Shown in pieces: positions 7,729 to 17,249 of a stretch of 64,000 bases of DNA; within the stretch, counting starts at the first letter, position 1, and every line of letters begins with the position of its first letter. Source of the stretch: an uncultured Prevotellaceae bacterium (GTDB lineage: Bacteria > Bacteroidota > Bacteroidia > Bacteroidales > Bacteroidaceae). A program made the position numbers and the translations under genes. Below the pieces are notes generated by a model, which saw only the letters and a list, made by a program, of their open reading frames with translations, did no database searches and was not told where the DNA came from. Location: positions 44,416 to 108,415 of the forward strand of contig CACWLC010000007.1 of assembly GCA_902761605.1 (NCBI GenBank), in the 5' to 3' direction.

Positions 7729-9902
7729 AACAGAAGTTTAATGTTATTACATCGACTTGCGTGCCGTTGCAGTTGGAGAATGTGGATACCGACCAGATTA
7801 TCCCTGCGAGGTTTCTGAAGGCTACGACGAGGGAGGAGAGTTTCTTCGGAGATAATCTCTTCAGAGACTGGAGATATAATGCTGACGGTACACCAAATAG
7901 GGATTTTGTACTGAATAATCCAGAATATTCCGGATGTATCCTTGTGGCAGGAAAGAACTTCGGTTCCGGTTCATCCAGAGAACATGCTGCATGGGCTATC
8001 GCCGGTTATGGTTTCAAGGTGGTCATCAGCAGTTTCTTTGCAGATATACACAAGAACAACGAACTGAATAATTTCGTTCTGCCCGTGCAGGTCACTGAGG
8101 CGTTCCTAAACGAAATCTTCCAGAGTATTAAGGATAATCCTCAGACTCAGGTGAAAGTTGATCTTCCCAATCAGACCGTCACCAACCTCTCTACAGGTCA
8201 TAGTGAGACATTCGAGATCAATGCCTATAAAAAACATTGTCTTATCAATGGTTTGGATGACATTGATTTCCTGGTTCAGAATCATGATAAGACATTAGAA
8301 TGGGAGAAGCAGAACAATATCACCAATGACTCTGCTAATGAGATAGGATACAGGTTTAAGCGAAAAGAACCGTTTGTAGAAATTATGGATTCCACACTTC
8401 GTGACGGAGAACAGACAAGTGGTGTATCTTTTCTTCCCCATGAGAAGCTGATGATGGCTCGTATGTTGCTTCATGAGTTGAATGTGGATCGTATCGAGGT
8501 TGCCTCAGCCCGTGTGTCAGATGGTGACAAAGAGGCGGTGCAGATGATCTGTCGTTATGCAGAGAAGATCGAGAAACTCGGAAGGGTAGAGGTCCTTGGG
8601 TTTGTGGATGACGGAAAGAGTATCGACTGGATTGAGAGTTGTGGTTGTAAGACCCTGAATCTATTGGCAAAGGGTTCGTTGAAACACTGTACCCAACAGC
8701 TTAATAAGACCCCCGAGGAACATATCAAAGATATACGAAAAGAGGTGAGATACGCCCGAAGCAAGGGTATCACCGTTAATTTGTATCTCGAGGACTGGTC
8801 GAATGGAATGAAGGAGTCGCCATCATACGTTTATCAGTTGATGGATGCTCTGTGCGACTGTGGTATCCGTCGTTTTATGTTGCCCGACACATTGGGAATC
8901 ATGAATCCCCTGCAGTGTATCGAATACTTCAGGAAGATGATAAAGAGATATCCTGATACACATTTTGACTTCCATGCCCATAACGATTACGATCTGGCAG
9001 TGTCAAACTCATTGGCAGCTGTGTTAAGTGGAGCCAAGGGACTGCATGTGACAGTCAACGGACTCGGTGAGCGTTGTGGTAATGCACCCCTCTCAAGTGT
9101 TCAGGTGATTCTGAAGGATCAATTCCATGCAAAGACAAATATCATTGAGAATAAGCTCAACGACATCTCACGTCTTGTAGAGAGCTATAGTGGTATAGCC
9201 GTTGCGCCTAATCAGCCAATCATCGGAGACAATGTCTTTACCCAGGTGGCAGGTGTCCATGCAGATGGAGACAAGAAAGACAACCTCTATCAGAACGACC
9301 TTGTGCCAGAGCGATTCGGAAGACGAAGAGAATATGCGTTGGGTAAGAATAGTGGTAAGGCAAATATCGCGAAGAATCTTGAGGAGTTGGGTCTGGAGCT
9401 GACACCAGAACAGACCCGTCGTGTAACCCAGCGAATCACGGAGCTTGGTGACAAGAAAGAGATTGTAACTCAGGAAGATCTGCCATTTATCGTGAGTGAT
9501 GTGCTCAAGCACGATGCCCCGGAGGATAAGGTGAAGCTGGTCAGTTATGTGGTATCTACCGCCTATGGTCTTAAGCCCGGTGCGAATATCAAGGTAGAGA
9601 TAAACGGTCAGCAGTATGAGGCAGGTGCCACTGGTGACGGTCAGTATGACGCTTTCGTCAAGGCACTGAGATTTATATACCGTAAGTATCTTGACCGTAC
9701 TTTCCCGTTGCTTGCCAACTATGCGGTGACTATTCCTCCCGGTGGTCGTACAGATGCACTTGTGCAGACTGTCATCACATGGAATGATAATGGTAAGATG
9801 CTCCGTACCCGTGGTCTTGATGCCGACCAGACAGAAGCAGCTATCAAGGCAACATTTAAAATGCTTAATATAATAGAAAACGAACAAAACGATAAGCTAT
9901 GA
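7725..9902 (+). CDS. leuD: Fusion: 3-isopropylmalate dehydratase small subunit + LeuA-like (citramalate/isopropylmalate) synthase
   Basis: One uninterrupted 725-codon frame joins two normally separate enzymes. Residues 1 to about 197 are LeuD, with [12 protein letters not shown] (about 21-32) and [13 protein letters not shown] (about 78-90). After a linker of about 20 residues, residues about 218-725 form a DRE-TIM synthase with [22 protein letters not shown] (about 416-424), [10 protein letters not shown] and a C-terminal LeuA-type regulatory domain (ELIN-like [17 protein letters not shown]). The second half resembles the extra synthase that sits between leuD and leuB as a separate gene in Bacteroides; it could make (R)-citramalate for isoleucine or be a second isopropylmalate synthase. 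The only plausible separate start is ATG at about 8384, inside the catalytic motif, so independent translation is unlikely. Confidence 0.88.
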   Translation: MKQKFNVITSTCVPLQLENVDTDQIIPARFLKATTREESFFGDNLFRDWRYNADGTPNRDFVLNNPEYSGCILVAGKNFGSGSSREHAAWAIAGYGFKVVISSFFADIHKNNELNNFVLPVQVTEAFLNEIFQSIKDNPQTQVKVDLPNQTVTNLSTGHSETFEINAYKKHCLINGLDDIDFLVQNHDKTLEWEKQNNITNDSANEIGYRFKRKEPFVEIMDSTLRDGEQTSGVSFLPHEKLMMARMLLHELNVDRIEVASARVSDGDKEAVQMICRYAEKIEKLGRVEVLGFVDDGKSIDWIESCGCKTLNLLAKGSLKHCTQQLNKTPEEHIKDIRKEVRYARSKGITVNLYLEDWSNGMKESPSYVYQLMDALCDCGIRRFMLPDTLGIMNPLQCIEYFRKMIKRYPDTHFDFHAHNDYDLAVSNSLAAVLSGAKGLHVTVNGLGERCGNAPLSSVQVILKDQFHAKTNIIENKLNDISRLVESYSGIAVAPNQPIIGDNVFTQVAGVHADGDKKDNLYQNDLVPERFGRRREYALGKNSGKANIAKNLEELGLELTPEQTRRVTQRITELGDKKEIVTQEDLPFIVSDVLKHDAPEDKVKLVSYVVSTAYGLKPGANIKVEINGQQYEAGATGDGQYDAFVKALRFIYRKYLDRTFPLLANYAVTIPPGGRTDALVQTVITWNDNGKMLRTRGLDADQTEAAIKATFKMLNIIENEQNDKL

Positions 9903-10960
9903 AACTGAACATTGCGATTCTTGCGGGCGATGGTATCGGTCCCGAGATAATGAAACAAGGTGTGGCTGTGCTCGATGCGATAGCAGAGAAGTGTGGTCAT
10001 CAGTTTATTTACGAAGAGGCCATCTGTGGTGCCCATGCCATTGAGGAAGTAGGAGACCCGTATCCCGACTCAACCCATGAGGTATGTATGCGTGCTGATG
10101 CAGTACTCTTTGCCGCTGTAGGTGACCTGAAATACGATAATAACCCGACAGCAAAGATCCGTCCTGAGACAGGTCTTCTGGCCATGCGTAAGAAGCTGGG
10201 GCTCTTTGCGAATGTCCGTCCTGTGACAACATTCGACTGTCTGCTCCATAAGTCTCCGCTTAAGGATGAACTCATCCGCGGTGCTGACTTCATCGTGCTT
10301 CGCGAACTCACTGGAGGAATGTATTTCGGTGAGAAACATCAGGATGACGATATGGCTTATGACACAGATATCTACACCCGTCCTGAGATTGAGCGAATCC
10401 TGAAACTCGGTTTTGAGATGGCTATGCAGAGAAACAAACATCTCACTGTAGTAGATAAGGCAAATGTGCTTGCTTCATCACGTCTGTGGCGTCAGATAGC
10501 TAAAGAGATGGAACCACAGTATCCAGAGGTGCGCACAGACTATATGTTTATCGACAATGCCTCGATGCGAGTACTCACCGAACCACGTTTCTTTGATGTT
10601 ATTGTGACAGAGAACACCTTTGGAGATATCCTGACAGACGAGACAAGTTGTATTACCGGTTCCATGGGTCTGCAGCCATCATCATCGCTCGGAGAACATA
10701 CTCCACTCTTTGAACCCGTTCATGGCTCATGGCCTCAGGCAGCAGGACAGAACCTCGCCAATCCTCTGGCTCAGATACTATCAGCTGCTATGTTGCTTGA
10801 GCACTTCGGACTCAATGAAGAGGGGAACCTTATCCGTAAAGCTGTAAATGCATCCCTTGATGCCAATGTGCGAACACCTGAGATACAGGTAGAGGGCGGA
10901 GCAAAGTATGGAACACGTGAGGTAGGAGAGTGGATTGTTAATTATATAAAGAATGCATAG
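9899..10960 (+). CDS. leuB: 3-isopropylmalate dehydrogenase
   Basis: The 353-residue protein is a complete LeuB, oxidatively decarboxylating 3-isopropylmalate to 2-oxoisocaproate with NAD+. It opens with [14 protein letters not shown], has [10 protein letters not shown] (about 136-145, substrate loop), the metal-binding aspartate region [12 protein letters not shown] (about 237-248), and the nucleotide-binding [18 protein letters not shown] (about 272-289). It overlaps the leuD fusion by 4 bp and is the last leucine pathway gene in this operon. The next gene overlaps it by 8 bp. Confidence 0.96.
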   Translation: MKLNIAILAGDGIGPEIMKQGVAVLDAIAEKCGHQFIYEEAICGAHAIEEVGDPYPDSTHEVCMRADAVLFAAVGDLKYDNNPTAKIRPETGLLAMRKKLGLFANVRPVTTFDCLLHKSPLKDELIRGADFIVLRELTGGMYFGEKHQDDDMAYDTDIYTRPEIERILKLGFEMAMQRNKHLTVVDKANVLASSRLWRQIAKEMEPQYPEVRTDYMFIDNASMRVLTEPRFFDVIVTENTFGDILTDETSCITGSMGLQPSSSLGEHTPLFEPVHGSWPQAAGQNLANPLAQILSAAMLLEHFGLNEEGNLIRKAVNASLDANVRTPEIQVEGGAKYGTREVGEWIVNYIKNA

Positions 10961-11624
10961 ACAACTACTGTTTTTCATATCGCTACTCCTGGTGTCTGGA
11001 CTCTCAGCCCAGACACGTCAGGAATGGCGTGATTCCCTGGAAGTGCTTACTGCAAAGATAGGTAAGGATCCCAATAACCTCAACCTTCATCTTCTTAAGG
11101 CAGAGACTAACATCAATCTCGAGCAATGGGACTATGCACTTGCGGAATACGGAAAGATACTCCATGCAGACGAGAAGAATCTTGCCGCTCTCTATTTTCG
11201 TGCCTATGTACATATGCAACAGAAGCACTATGATCTGGCCCGTGTAGACTATGAGTCGTTTCTGTTACTGGAGCCGGAACATTTCGAGGCTCGATTGGGG
11301 TTAGCCCATGTGTTGCAGAAGCTGGGGCGCAAGACAGAGACAACAGATGAGCTTAACCGTTTGATACAGATGTTTCCTGACTCAGCTGATGCCTATGCTG
11401 CCCGTGCTGCCTATGAGACAGAGCTGAAGCAATATGACATCGCCCTCTATGACTGGGATGAAGCCATACGTCGTAAGCCTCTTAATTCAGGTTTCGTTGT
11501 CTCAAAGGCCGATATTCTTATAAAGCTCTATCGTATGGATGAAGCGAGAAAGGAACTCAATGCCGCTATCAAAAGAGGTGTTCCCCGGTATGCTCTGAAA
11601 GAGTGGCTCGATAAATGTAAGTAA
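10953..11624 (+). CDS. Secreted tetratricopeptide-repeat protein
   Basis: The 223-residue protein starts with a cleavable signal peptide (hydrophobic [14 protein letters not shown], residues 7-20) and then consists of TPR-like helical repeats, for example [23 protein letters not shown] and later A-R-V-D-Y-E-S-F-L segments. TPRs act as protein-protein scaffolds; the partner is unknown and the location should be periplasmic. The ATG at 10953 lies inside leuB (8-bp overlap), so it appears to be translated from the leucine operon mRNA, yet nothing in it suggests a metabolic role. A bidirectional terminator follows 3 bp after the stop. Confidence 0.75.
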   Translation: MHRQLLFFISLLLVSGLSAQTRQEWRDSLEVLTAKIGKDPNNLNLHLLKAETNINLEQWDYALAEYGKILHADEKNLAALYFRAYVHMQQKHYDLARVDYESFLLLEPEHFEARLGLAHVLQKLGRKTETTDELNRLIQMFPDSADAYAARAAYETELKQYDIALYDWDEAIRRKPLNSGFVVSKADILIKLYRMDEARKELNAAIKRGVPRYALKEWLDKCK

Positions 11625-11660
11625 AAAAAAATCCCAGCCTCGCCTGAGGTTGGGATTTCT
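11624..11660. terminator. Bidirectional intrinsic terminator between the leu and mmd operons
   Basis: AAATCCCA and TGGGATTT flank a GCCTC/GAGGT-type inner stem (one G-T wobble) with a GCCT loop, about 11629-11656. Runs of A on the left and T on the right let it end both the converging leucine and methylmalonyl-CoA transcripts. Confidence 0.8.
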
Positions 11661-11679
11661 TTATATTATAAAAGAGCGA

Positions 11680-12111
11680 TTACTCGATATATACGAGAGC
11701 CTCGTCTTCCATTACGCTCTGGCCTACCTTTACTACGATAGCACTGATCTTACCAGATTTCTCAGCCTGAAGGGCATTGGCCATCTTCATCGCCTCGAGC
11801 ACAACAACAGTGTCGCCAGCGGCTATTTCCTGTCCCTCTGTCACGCAGATGTCTGTGATGACACCAGGCAGAGGAGCCTTGACAGCTGTGCCGGAAGCAG
11901 ATCCAGAAGAAGCTGCAGAAGAACCACCCTCTGAAGCATCGCTTTCAGCTACTTTGCGAACAACAGGCTTTGGCTTCTCGGGCTCAGCCTTCTTCTCCAT
12001 CTCTACAGTATATTCCTCACCATTCACGGTAAGAGTAGCAATGTTCTCAGTGATGTCGCTGATGACAACCTCGTACTTGTTGCCGTTGATTGTATACTTA
12101 TATTCTTTCAT
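11680..12111 (-). CDS. mmdC: Biotin carboxyl carrier protein of methylmalonyl-CoA decarboxylase/propionyl-CoA carboxylase
   Basis: The 143-residue protein ends in a biotinyl domain with the biotin acceptor motif EAMKMA (Lys about residue 108) and has an N-terminal beta-rich segment joined by an Ala/Ser/Gly/Pro-rich flexible linker (about residues 55-78), typical of the swinging carrier of decarboxylases. It carries CO2 between the carboxyltransferase encoded upstream and a membrane decarboxylase or biotin carboxylase that is not in this window. It is the last gene of the operon and ends at the shared terminator. The symbol is given by analogy to Veillonella. Confidence 0.87.
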   Translation of the reverse strand: MKEYKYTINGNKYEVVISDITENIATLTVNGEEYTVEMEKKAEPEKPKPVVRKVAESDASEGGSSAASSGSASGTAVKAPLPGVITDICVTEGQEIAAGDTVVVLEAMKMANALQAEKSGKISAIVVKVGQSVMEDEALVYIE

Positions 12112-12123
12112 TTTCTTACTCTT

Positions 12124-12273
12124 TTATGGTCTTGGTGTGAATGTTTGCGCATATCCGTTCCACTGAGTGGGGTGGGCATTGATTGTGATGATGCCCGGCT
12201 CCACGTCGTGAACGTTATTGCCTAAGTGCTCATGCAGTGCAAGAGCAATAGCTGCATATACTTCGTTGTTCAT
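12124..12273 (-). CDS. Small MmdD/E-like subunit of methylmalonyl-CoA decarboxylase (49 residues)
   Basis: A 49-codon frame (ATG at 12273, TAA 12126-12124) fills the gap between mmdA and the biotin carrier. It starts MNNEVYAAIALALHEHLG and continues through HDVEPGIITIN to a C-terminal W-N-G-Y-A-Q-T-F-T-P-R-P. Short proteins with an Ala/Leu-rich helix, an E/D-x-E-x-x-I-I-T-I strand and a W...P-R tail occupy this position in Bacteroidetes mmd operons and resemble the small assembly subunits of Veillonella methylmalonyl-CoA decarboxylase. Function is inferred from position and resemblance only. It has no membrane segment, unlike OadG/MmdD. Confidence 0.72.
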   Translation of the reverse strand: MNNEVYAAIALALHEHLGNNVHDVEPGIITINAHPTQWNGYAQTFTPRP

Positions 12274-12286
12274 AATTCTCAATTAA

Positions 12287-13852
12287 TTACATTGGGATAT
12301 TACCATGCTTCTTTGCAGGCAGGGCATCACGCTTGGTAGCAAGCTGAGCCAGACCGCGACAGATGCGGAAACGGGTGTTACGTGGCTCAATGACATCATC
12401 GATATAACCGTACTTGGCTGCCTGATAAGGATTAGCGAAGAGCTCGTTGTACTCATCCTCCTTCTCTGCGATGAATGCCTTGACATCCTCACCGGCTTCC
12501 TTCTTTGCCTTTGCCTCCTTAGCATAGAGCACTGCAGCAGCACCTGAGGCACCCATAACGGCAATCTCAGCTGATGGCCATGCATAGTTAAGGTCGGTGT
12601 GGAGCTGCTTAGACCCCATAACGATGTGAGATCCACCGTATGACTTACGCAGTGTAACAGTGATCTTGGGCACTGTAGCTTCACCGTAAGCATAGAGCAG
12701 CTGAGCACCATGGAGGATGACAGCGTTGTACTCCTGACCTGTACCTGGGAGGAATCCAGGAACGTCAACGAGAGAAACGATAGGAATATTGAACGCATCG
12801 CAGAAACGAACGAAACGAGCGCCCTTACGAGAAGCGTTAACATCGAGCACACCAGCATAGCAAGAAGGCTGGTTGGCAACGATACCTACGCTCTGGCCGT
12901 TGAAACGTGCGAAACCTACGATGATATTCTTTGCGAACTTAGGCTGTACCTCGAAGAACTCACCATCGTCGACAACAGCACCGATCACCTTATACATATC
13001 GTATGCCTCGTTGGGGTTCTCAGGGATAATCTCATTGAGAGAATCCTCCATACGGTTGATAGGATCGCTTGTTGGCTTGAAAGGAGCTGTCTCCATATTG
13101 TTTGATGGGATATAGCTCAGCAGAGTCTTCAGCATCTGCAGACCCTCTTCCTCAGTCTTTGCCGTGAAGTGAGTAACACCCGACTTTGTGGCATGAACAG
13201 ATGCACCGCCAAGATGCTCCTGGTCGATATCCTCGCCAGTCACGGTCTTCACAACCTTAGGACCGGTAAGGAACATATAAGATGTGCCTTCCATCATCAG
13301 GGTGAAGTCGGTGAGGGCAGGGCTGTATACAGCACCACCGGCACAAGGACCGAAGATACCGGAAATCTGAGGAATGACACCTGATGCCAGGATGTTACGC
13401 TCGAAGATCTCAGCATAACCGGCAAGGGCGTTGATACCCTCCTGGATACGTGCACCACCAGAGTCGTTGATACCGATACATGGTGCACCCATCTTCATGG
13501 CCATATCCATCACCTTACAGATCTTCTGGCTCATGGTCTCAGAGAGAGAACCGGCATGAACGGTGAAGTCCTGTGCGAAGATGAATACCAGACGACCGTC
13601 GATAGTACCGCTACCGGCTACTACACCATCACCAAGGAACTGCTTCTTCTCCATGCCGAAGTTATGGCAACGGTGCTCCTTAAACATATCATACTCTTCG
13701 AAGCTGCCTTCGTCGAGTAACATGTCAATACGCTCACGTGCTGTGTACTTGCCACGCTCGTGCTGCTTCTGAATTGCTTTCTCACCACCACCGAGACGAG
13801 CCTGTTCACGCTTCTCGATGAGTTGCTTGATCTTTTCTAATTGCTTACTCAT
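12287..13852 (-). CDS. mmdA: Methylmalonyl-CoA decarboxylase alpha / propionyl-CoA carboxylase beta (carboxyltransferase)
   Basis: At 521 residues this is a full acyl-CoA carboxyltransferase. The N-terminal crotonase-like half has [26 protein letters not shown] (about 131-138) and the acyl-CoA-binding [12 protein letters not shown] (about 164-175). The C-terminal half has the [14 protein letters not shown] and [14 protein letters not shown] motifs. It transfers carboxyl between (S)-methylmalonyl-CoA and biotin on the carrier, in propionate formation or the reverse. The order epimerase - carboxyltransferase - small subunit - biotin carrier supports the succinate-propionate pathway common in Prevotella. 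The membrane beta subunit is not encoded nearby. Confidence 0.93.
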   Translation of the reverse strand: MSKQLEKIKQLIEKREQARLGGGEKAIQKQHERGKYTARERIDMLLDEGSFEEYDMFKEHRCHNFGMEKKQFLGDGVVAGSGTIDGRLVFIFAQDFTVHAGSLSETMSQKICKVMDMAMKMGAPCIGINDSGGARIQEGINALAGYAEIFERNILASGVIPQISGIFGPCAGGAVYSPALTDFTLMMEGTSYMFLTGPKVVKTVTGEDIDQEHLGGASVHATKSGVTHFTAKTEEEGLQMLKTLLSYIPSNNMETAPFKPTSDPINRMEDSLNEIIPENPNEAYDMYKVIGAVVDDGEFFEVQPKFAKNIIVGFARFNGQSVGIVANQPSCYAGVLDVNASRKGARFVRFCDAFNIPIVSLVDVPGFLPGTGQEYNAVILHGAQLLYAYGEATVPKITVTLRKSYGGSHIVMGSKQLHTDLNYAWPSAEIAVMGASGAAAVLYAKEAKAKKEAGEDVKAFIAEKEDEYNELFANPYQAAKYGYIDDVIEPRNTRFRICRGLAQLATKRDALPAKKHGNIPM

Positions 13853-13890
13853 TATTTTATTTGACTATTTGACAATTACTATTTGACTAT

Positions 13891-14301
13891 TTATTCGGGG
13901 TGTTCGCAGAGCTCTGTGAGGATACCACAGGTAGACTTTGGATGGAGGAATGCGATGTTAAGACCCTCAGCACCCTTACGAGGCTTCTCGTCGATCAGAC
14001 GAACGCCCTTCTCTGATACTTCTGCAAGACCTTTGGCAACGCCATCCTCCACGCAGAATGCTACATGATGCACACCTTTGTTGCCCTTATCGAGCCACTT
14101 CTGGATAGTGCTCTCTGGTGATGTCGGCTCCAGCAGCTCTAACTTCACTTCGCCACAGCGAAGGAAAGCAGTCTTAACTTTCTGGTCCTCAACTACTTCT
14201 GTTGCATAACACTCTAAGCCCAGTACTTCTGTGAAGTATGGCAGGCTCTCCTCAATGCTCTGAACTGCGATGCCCAGATGCTCAATGTGGGAAATCTTCA
14301 T
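13891..14301 (-). CDS. mce: Methylmalonyl-CoA epimerase
   Basis: The 136-residue protein is a glyoxalase-fold (VOC) epimerase that interconverts (R)- and (S)-methylmalonyl-CoA. It begins MKISHIEHLGIAVQSIEE with the first metal His at residue 8, has LELLEPTSPESTI, the central HHVAFCVED and the closing metal Glu in LTELCEHPE. The start at 14301 is chosen because an upstream ATG at 14340 lies within the promoter at 14338-14345 and MKISHIEHLG is the normal family start. It heads the mmd operon, 38 bp before mmdA. Confidence 0.92.
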   Translation of the reverse strand: MKISHIEHLGIAVQSIEESLPYFTEVLGLECYATEVVEDQKVKTAFLRCGEVKLELLEPTSPESTIQKWLDKGNKGVHHVAFCVEDGVAKGLAEVSEKGVRLIDEKPRKGAEGLNIAFLHPKSTCGILTELCEHPE

Positions 14302-14337
14302 ATCATTAAGAATTAGTTTATTTATATAAATAATGTG

Positions 14338-14345
14338 CAAAGATA
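14338..14345 (-). promoter_or_regulatory. Promoter -7 element of the mce-mmd operon
   Basis: The minus strand reads TATCTTTG at 14345-14338, 37 bp before the mce ATG. No good TTTG is seen about 20 bp upstream, so the -33 element is weak. Confidence 0.6.
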
Positions 14346-14390
14346 GTCATTTCCTACGATATAACGAAGAAACTCATAGTTTATTTAGCC

Positions 14391-14439
14391 TTTTTTATAA
14401 AAAGAAAGATTGCCGAACGTTTTTAAGTACGGCAATCTT
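14391..14439 (-). terminator. Intrinsic terminator after the LruC-type lipoprotein gene
   Basis: AAGATTGCCG (14406-14415) pairs with CGGCAATCTT (14430-14439). On the minus strand the stem is followed by a T-rich stretch (TTCTTTTTATAAAAAAG, 14405-14389), so it ends the 14465-17128 transcript. Confidence 0.78.
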
Positions 14440-14464
14440 ATTATGACAGGGTAAATAGAGTCCC

Positions 14465-17128
14465 TTATTTACTAAATTGGTTTATTATCACATAATCCTC
14501 ACTTTCTATGAAATCCATCCAGCTATTATACATCTGTGCATTCTGTACCCAATTCTGGAATGTCCTATATGCTTTATCTATACCCATATATTCTCTTGGA
14601 TAGTCAAAATCACCAGGTAAGATCAATGCATAAGGTGGTTTTCCAACTTCAGGAACACCGATTGTCTGACCAGTACTTGCATTGCGTACCTTTATCTTGC
14701 TGAGGAACTTAGGAATACTCATATCAGAAGCTATTCTGTACCAACTTGATTTAGGGCTATAATCACTTCCTCTTCCTTGCATTGTGTTAACGAACCTTGC
14801 TTCGCCAGTCTCATCTTCAACGCGGAAGAATGCATGTATTTCTTTGCTCATCAAATCTGTTTCGTCATCAAGAAGAGTTCCCTCAATACCTTCTAAATAC
14901 AGGTTGTCTGTAGCTCCTACAGCTATTATACTAAGTTGAACTTCATCAGTCTTTGTCTTAGAACGAACGCAACGCAGAACAACGTCATTAAGATCGTAGT
15001 CAGCAGATCCAGGTCGGTCTTCGAAGCACATTGTGTATGCCATCCGTGCTGTCCTGTCTTCTGGAATGTCCTCAAATAGATATGTACCGCTGACAGCAGA
15101 AGTTGAAATGACTGGGTCTGCCACAGCCTCGGGCTTAACTGAAATCTCACCTGTGAAGTCCTTCTCTATGGCGTTGATGTTAAATCCGCCTAACTCGATG
15201 ATAATATCACTGAAGTTACAGTCAGAACCGTCCTCGAAGCAGAGATAGGTCTTTAGGTTGGCATTGAACATTCCGATACGAGGGCTGTTAATCTCCATCG
15301 AGTAATTACTATTGTTAATTCTAAGGGCGTTTTTGAACTGGCCGAATTGGTTGGTTTCGGTATTCAACTCTCCGTAAGAATACATACAACCACTCATGTC
15401 ATTCCAGTAATTGCTACCAACTTTTCTCAACATGAAGCCGATGTTGTAGCCTGCTGGGATAATTGGTGAAGGAGTGATATCCGGGTCTTCATAGGTGTAT
15501 GTGCCTAATCCAATGTCACTCGGGGTCTTCATAATATCTGCATAACTTGATGCAGGCTCATATTCCTCTATTGTCCATGTGAGGGTCGCTCTTATCGTCT
15601 TGTTTTTCCATTCACTGGCTATCCTTATGGAAGCATCTGATTTAATAACGATTTTGTTCGTCCAGTCAGTAGGGTTCAACTGAGCAATACGGATATTACT
15701 TTGTTGAGTGGTCTTTTTGTCGTTCTCGTCGACGAAGAAGAAACTACAGTTAGACACATTACCCTCTGATATTTCTTTGAATGAGGGACGATCTTTATTA
15801 TATGAATATAAGAATGTGCCAGAACCGATATTATAGAATAGTACGGTACTGTCTTTCTCGTTTAAAAACAGCTGCCATAACTGATACGGAAGTCGGGCGT
15901 TATCGTTAGCGAACGGATCCATCATGCTTTCGTCGACATTGTTCTTTGTAGAATGGGTCAGGCATTTACCCTTTTCAGCGTTTTTAATACGATAGAGACC
16001 TGACTGCACTTTATAGTTTAAATGCTTGAGTGTCTTTTCGACTTTCTCGAAATCAGAGGGGCTGCCATAGTAAGGTAGGATAAACTCATGATGCTTCTCA
16101 AAATCGAATTTCTTGCTGGAAGTGAAAACAGATTTCTCTGTTGCAAAATCTACAGCCTTGAACTTCGGCAGATGCTTGATGTATTCAGTCTTCGACATGC
16201 CTGAAGCTTCCACTTCTGACTCCGTAAAATAATAATAATACAAGTCACACATACCAGCCTCAGTGGATGCAAGCTGAACGGGAATGAAGGAGATGGGTGC
16301 CTTACCATTGCTGATAAGATGGTTGTCGAACAACTGTACTGCGCTGCCCTCATTGATGAGTTTCAGGTTATCACGCTTGTTGGTTCCAGATCCATCACGG
16401 TAAAGACAAGATTTGAAGATAGTCGTAAGCTCATCTTTCTCATCTGGTGTGATTGGGTCGACGTCTCTGTAAATAGCTCCGTTATTGAAATACCATCCGT
16501 TTCCTACGCTTCCGGATGCCAACCACAGACGATCATTTTCCCAACCAGTATTCCTCCAATGGCTGATACTGCCAGAGTTCGCATTAGCATTAGCTCTGAT
16601 AGTACGCTCGGCATTGAAAGAGTTGATAGAGTTCTCTGCAAGCATTTTAATCTGAGACAGGTCAGGCGTACTTACGGATGCTCTTGTGAAACCACTTCTT
16701 GTGCGGGTTTGGGCTGAACTACTGAAAGAAACTTTAGTGTCTTGGAGACTGAACCCCTTGACGTAATAGTGACCATCATCGTCAACACAAGCTGCAACCA
16801 AAAGATCATTGCCTCTTGGAGATTCGAAAGAGAGTTTTTTTGTCTCTCCTTTACTAACATTGACTTCTGCCAACACCTTAGCCTGGTCGTTGAAGAATGG
16901 AGACTCAGTAAGAATCTGAATTTTAGTGATATTGTTCAAAGGTGCATCTGCTGTAACCTGAATAGAACCAGAGTCAATACACCTCCAATCTTGATTTGGA
17001 TCGATAATACCAAATAATTCTTCAGCATTCTCTTTAATCTGTTGTGCCTGAGCACCATCCAAGTCCAAGTCTGAACAGCTGCTAAGGGCTAATGAGCCCA
17101 AAATAGTTAGGATAAATAATTTTTTCAT
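14465..17128 (-). CDS. LruC domain (DUF4842) surface lipoprotein
   Basis: The 887-residue protein has a lipoprotein signal (LTILGSLALSSCSD, Cys about residue 18) and then LFGIIDPNQDWR, a hallmark of Prevotella/Bacteroides DUF4842 lipoproteins. The C-terminal third carries FEDRPGSADYDLNDVVL (about 700-716), the acidic LruC motif. It ends in a conserved-looking segment with Y-P-R-E-Y-M-G-I-D-K-A-Y, F-Q-N-W and S-W-M. The middle contains two poorly characterised beta-rich regions. LruC proteins are exported and lipid-anchored; a role in adhesion or surface binding is likely but unproven. The gene is somewhat richer in A+T than its neighbours and is flanked by its own promoter and terminator. Confidence 0.8.
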   Translation of the reverse strand: MKKLFILTILGSLALSSCSDLDLDGAQAQQIKENAEELFGIIDPNQDWRCIDSGSIQVTADAPLNNITKIQILTESPFFNDQAKVLAEVNVSKGETKKLSFESPRGNDLLVAACVDDDGHYYVKGFSLQDTKVSFSSSAQTRTRSGFTRASVSTPDLSQIKMLAENSINSFNAERTIRANANANSGSISHWRNTGWENDRLWLASGSVGNGWYFNNGAIYRDVDPITPDEKDELTTIFKSCLYRDGSGTNKRDNLKLINEGSAVQLFDNHLISNGKAPISFIPVQLASTEAGMCDLYYYYFTESEVEASGMSKTEYIKHLPKFKAVDFATEKSVFTSSKKFDFEKHHEFILPYYGSPSDFEKVEKTLKHLNYKVQSGLYRIKNAEKGKCLTHSTKNNVDESMMDPFANDNARLPYQLWQLFLNEKDSTVLFYNIGSGTFLYSYNKDRPSFKEISEGNVSNCSFFFVDENDKKTTQQSNIRIAQLNPTDWTNKIVIKSDASIRIASEWKNKTIRATLTWTIEEYEPASSYADIMKTPSDIGLGTYTYEDPDITPSPIIPAGYNIGFMLRKVGSNYWNDMSGCMYSYGELNTETNQFGQFKNALRINNSNYSMEINSPRIGMFNANLKTYLCFEDGSDCNFSDIIIELGGFNINAIEKDFTGEISVKPEAVADPVISTSAVSGTYLFEDIPEDRTARMAYTMCFEDRPGSADYDLNDVVLRCVRSKTKTDEVQLSIIAVGATDNLYLEGIEGTLLDDETDLMSKEIHAFFRVEDETGEARFVNTMQGRGSDYSPKSSWYRIASDMSIPKFLSKIKVRNASTGQTIGVPEVGKPPYALILPGDFDYPREYMGIDKAYRTFQNWVQNAQMYNSWMDFIESEDYVIINQFSK

Positions 17129-17172
17129 ATAAATAATTTTTTTAGTTGCAACTTAATTGAATATAGTCGCTG

Positions 17173-17201
17173 CAAATTTAGTGGTTTTCATCGATAAACA
17201 A
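17173..17201 (-). promoter_or_regulatory. Promoter of the LruC-type lipoprotein gene
   Basis: The minus strand has TTG at 17201-17199 and TAAATTTG at 17180-17173, spaced by 18 bp. It is about 45 bp upstream of the ATG at 17128. Confidence 0.6.
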
Positions 17202-17249
17202 TCGGTTTATACTTATTAAGATTATTAATTTAACATTATTTAAGCAAAA

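Noticed and set aside
9168-9887. Minus-strand open frame (239 codons) in the leuD fusion
   Set aside because: Antisense shadow of a regulatory domain with clear homology on the plus strand.
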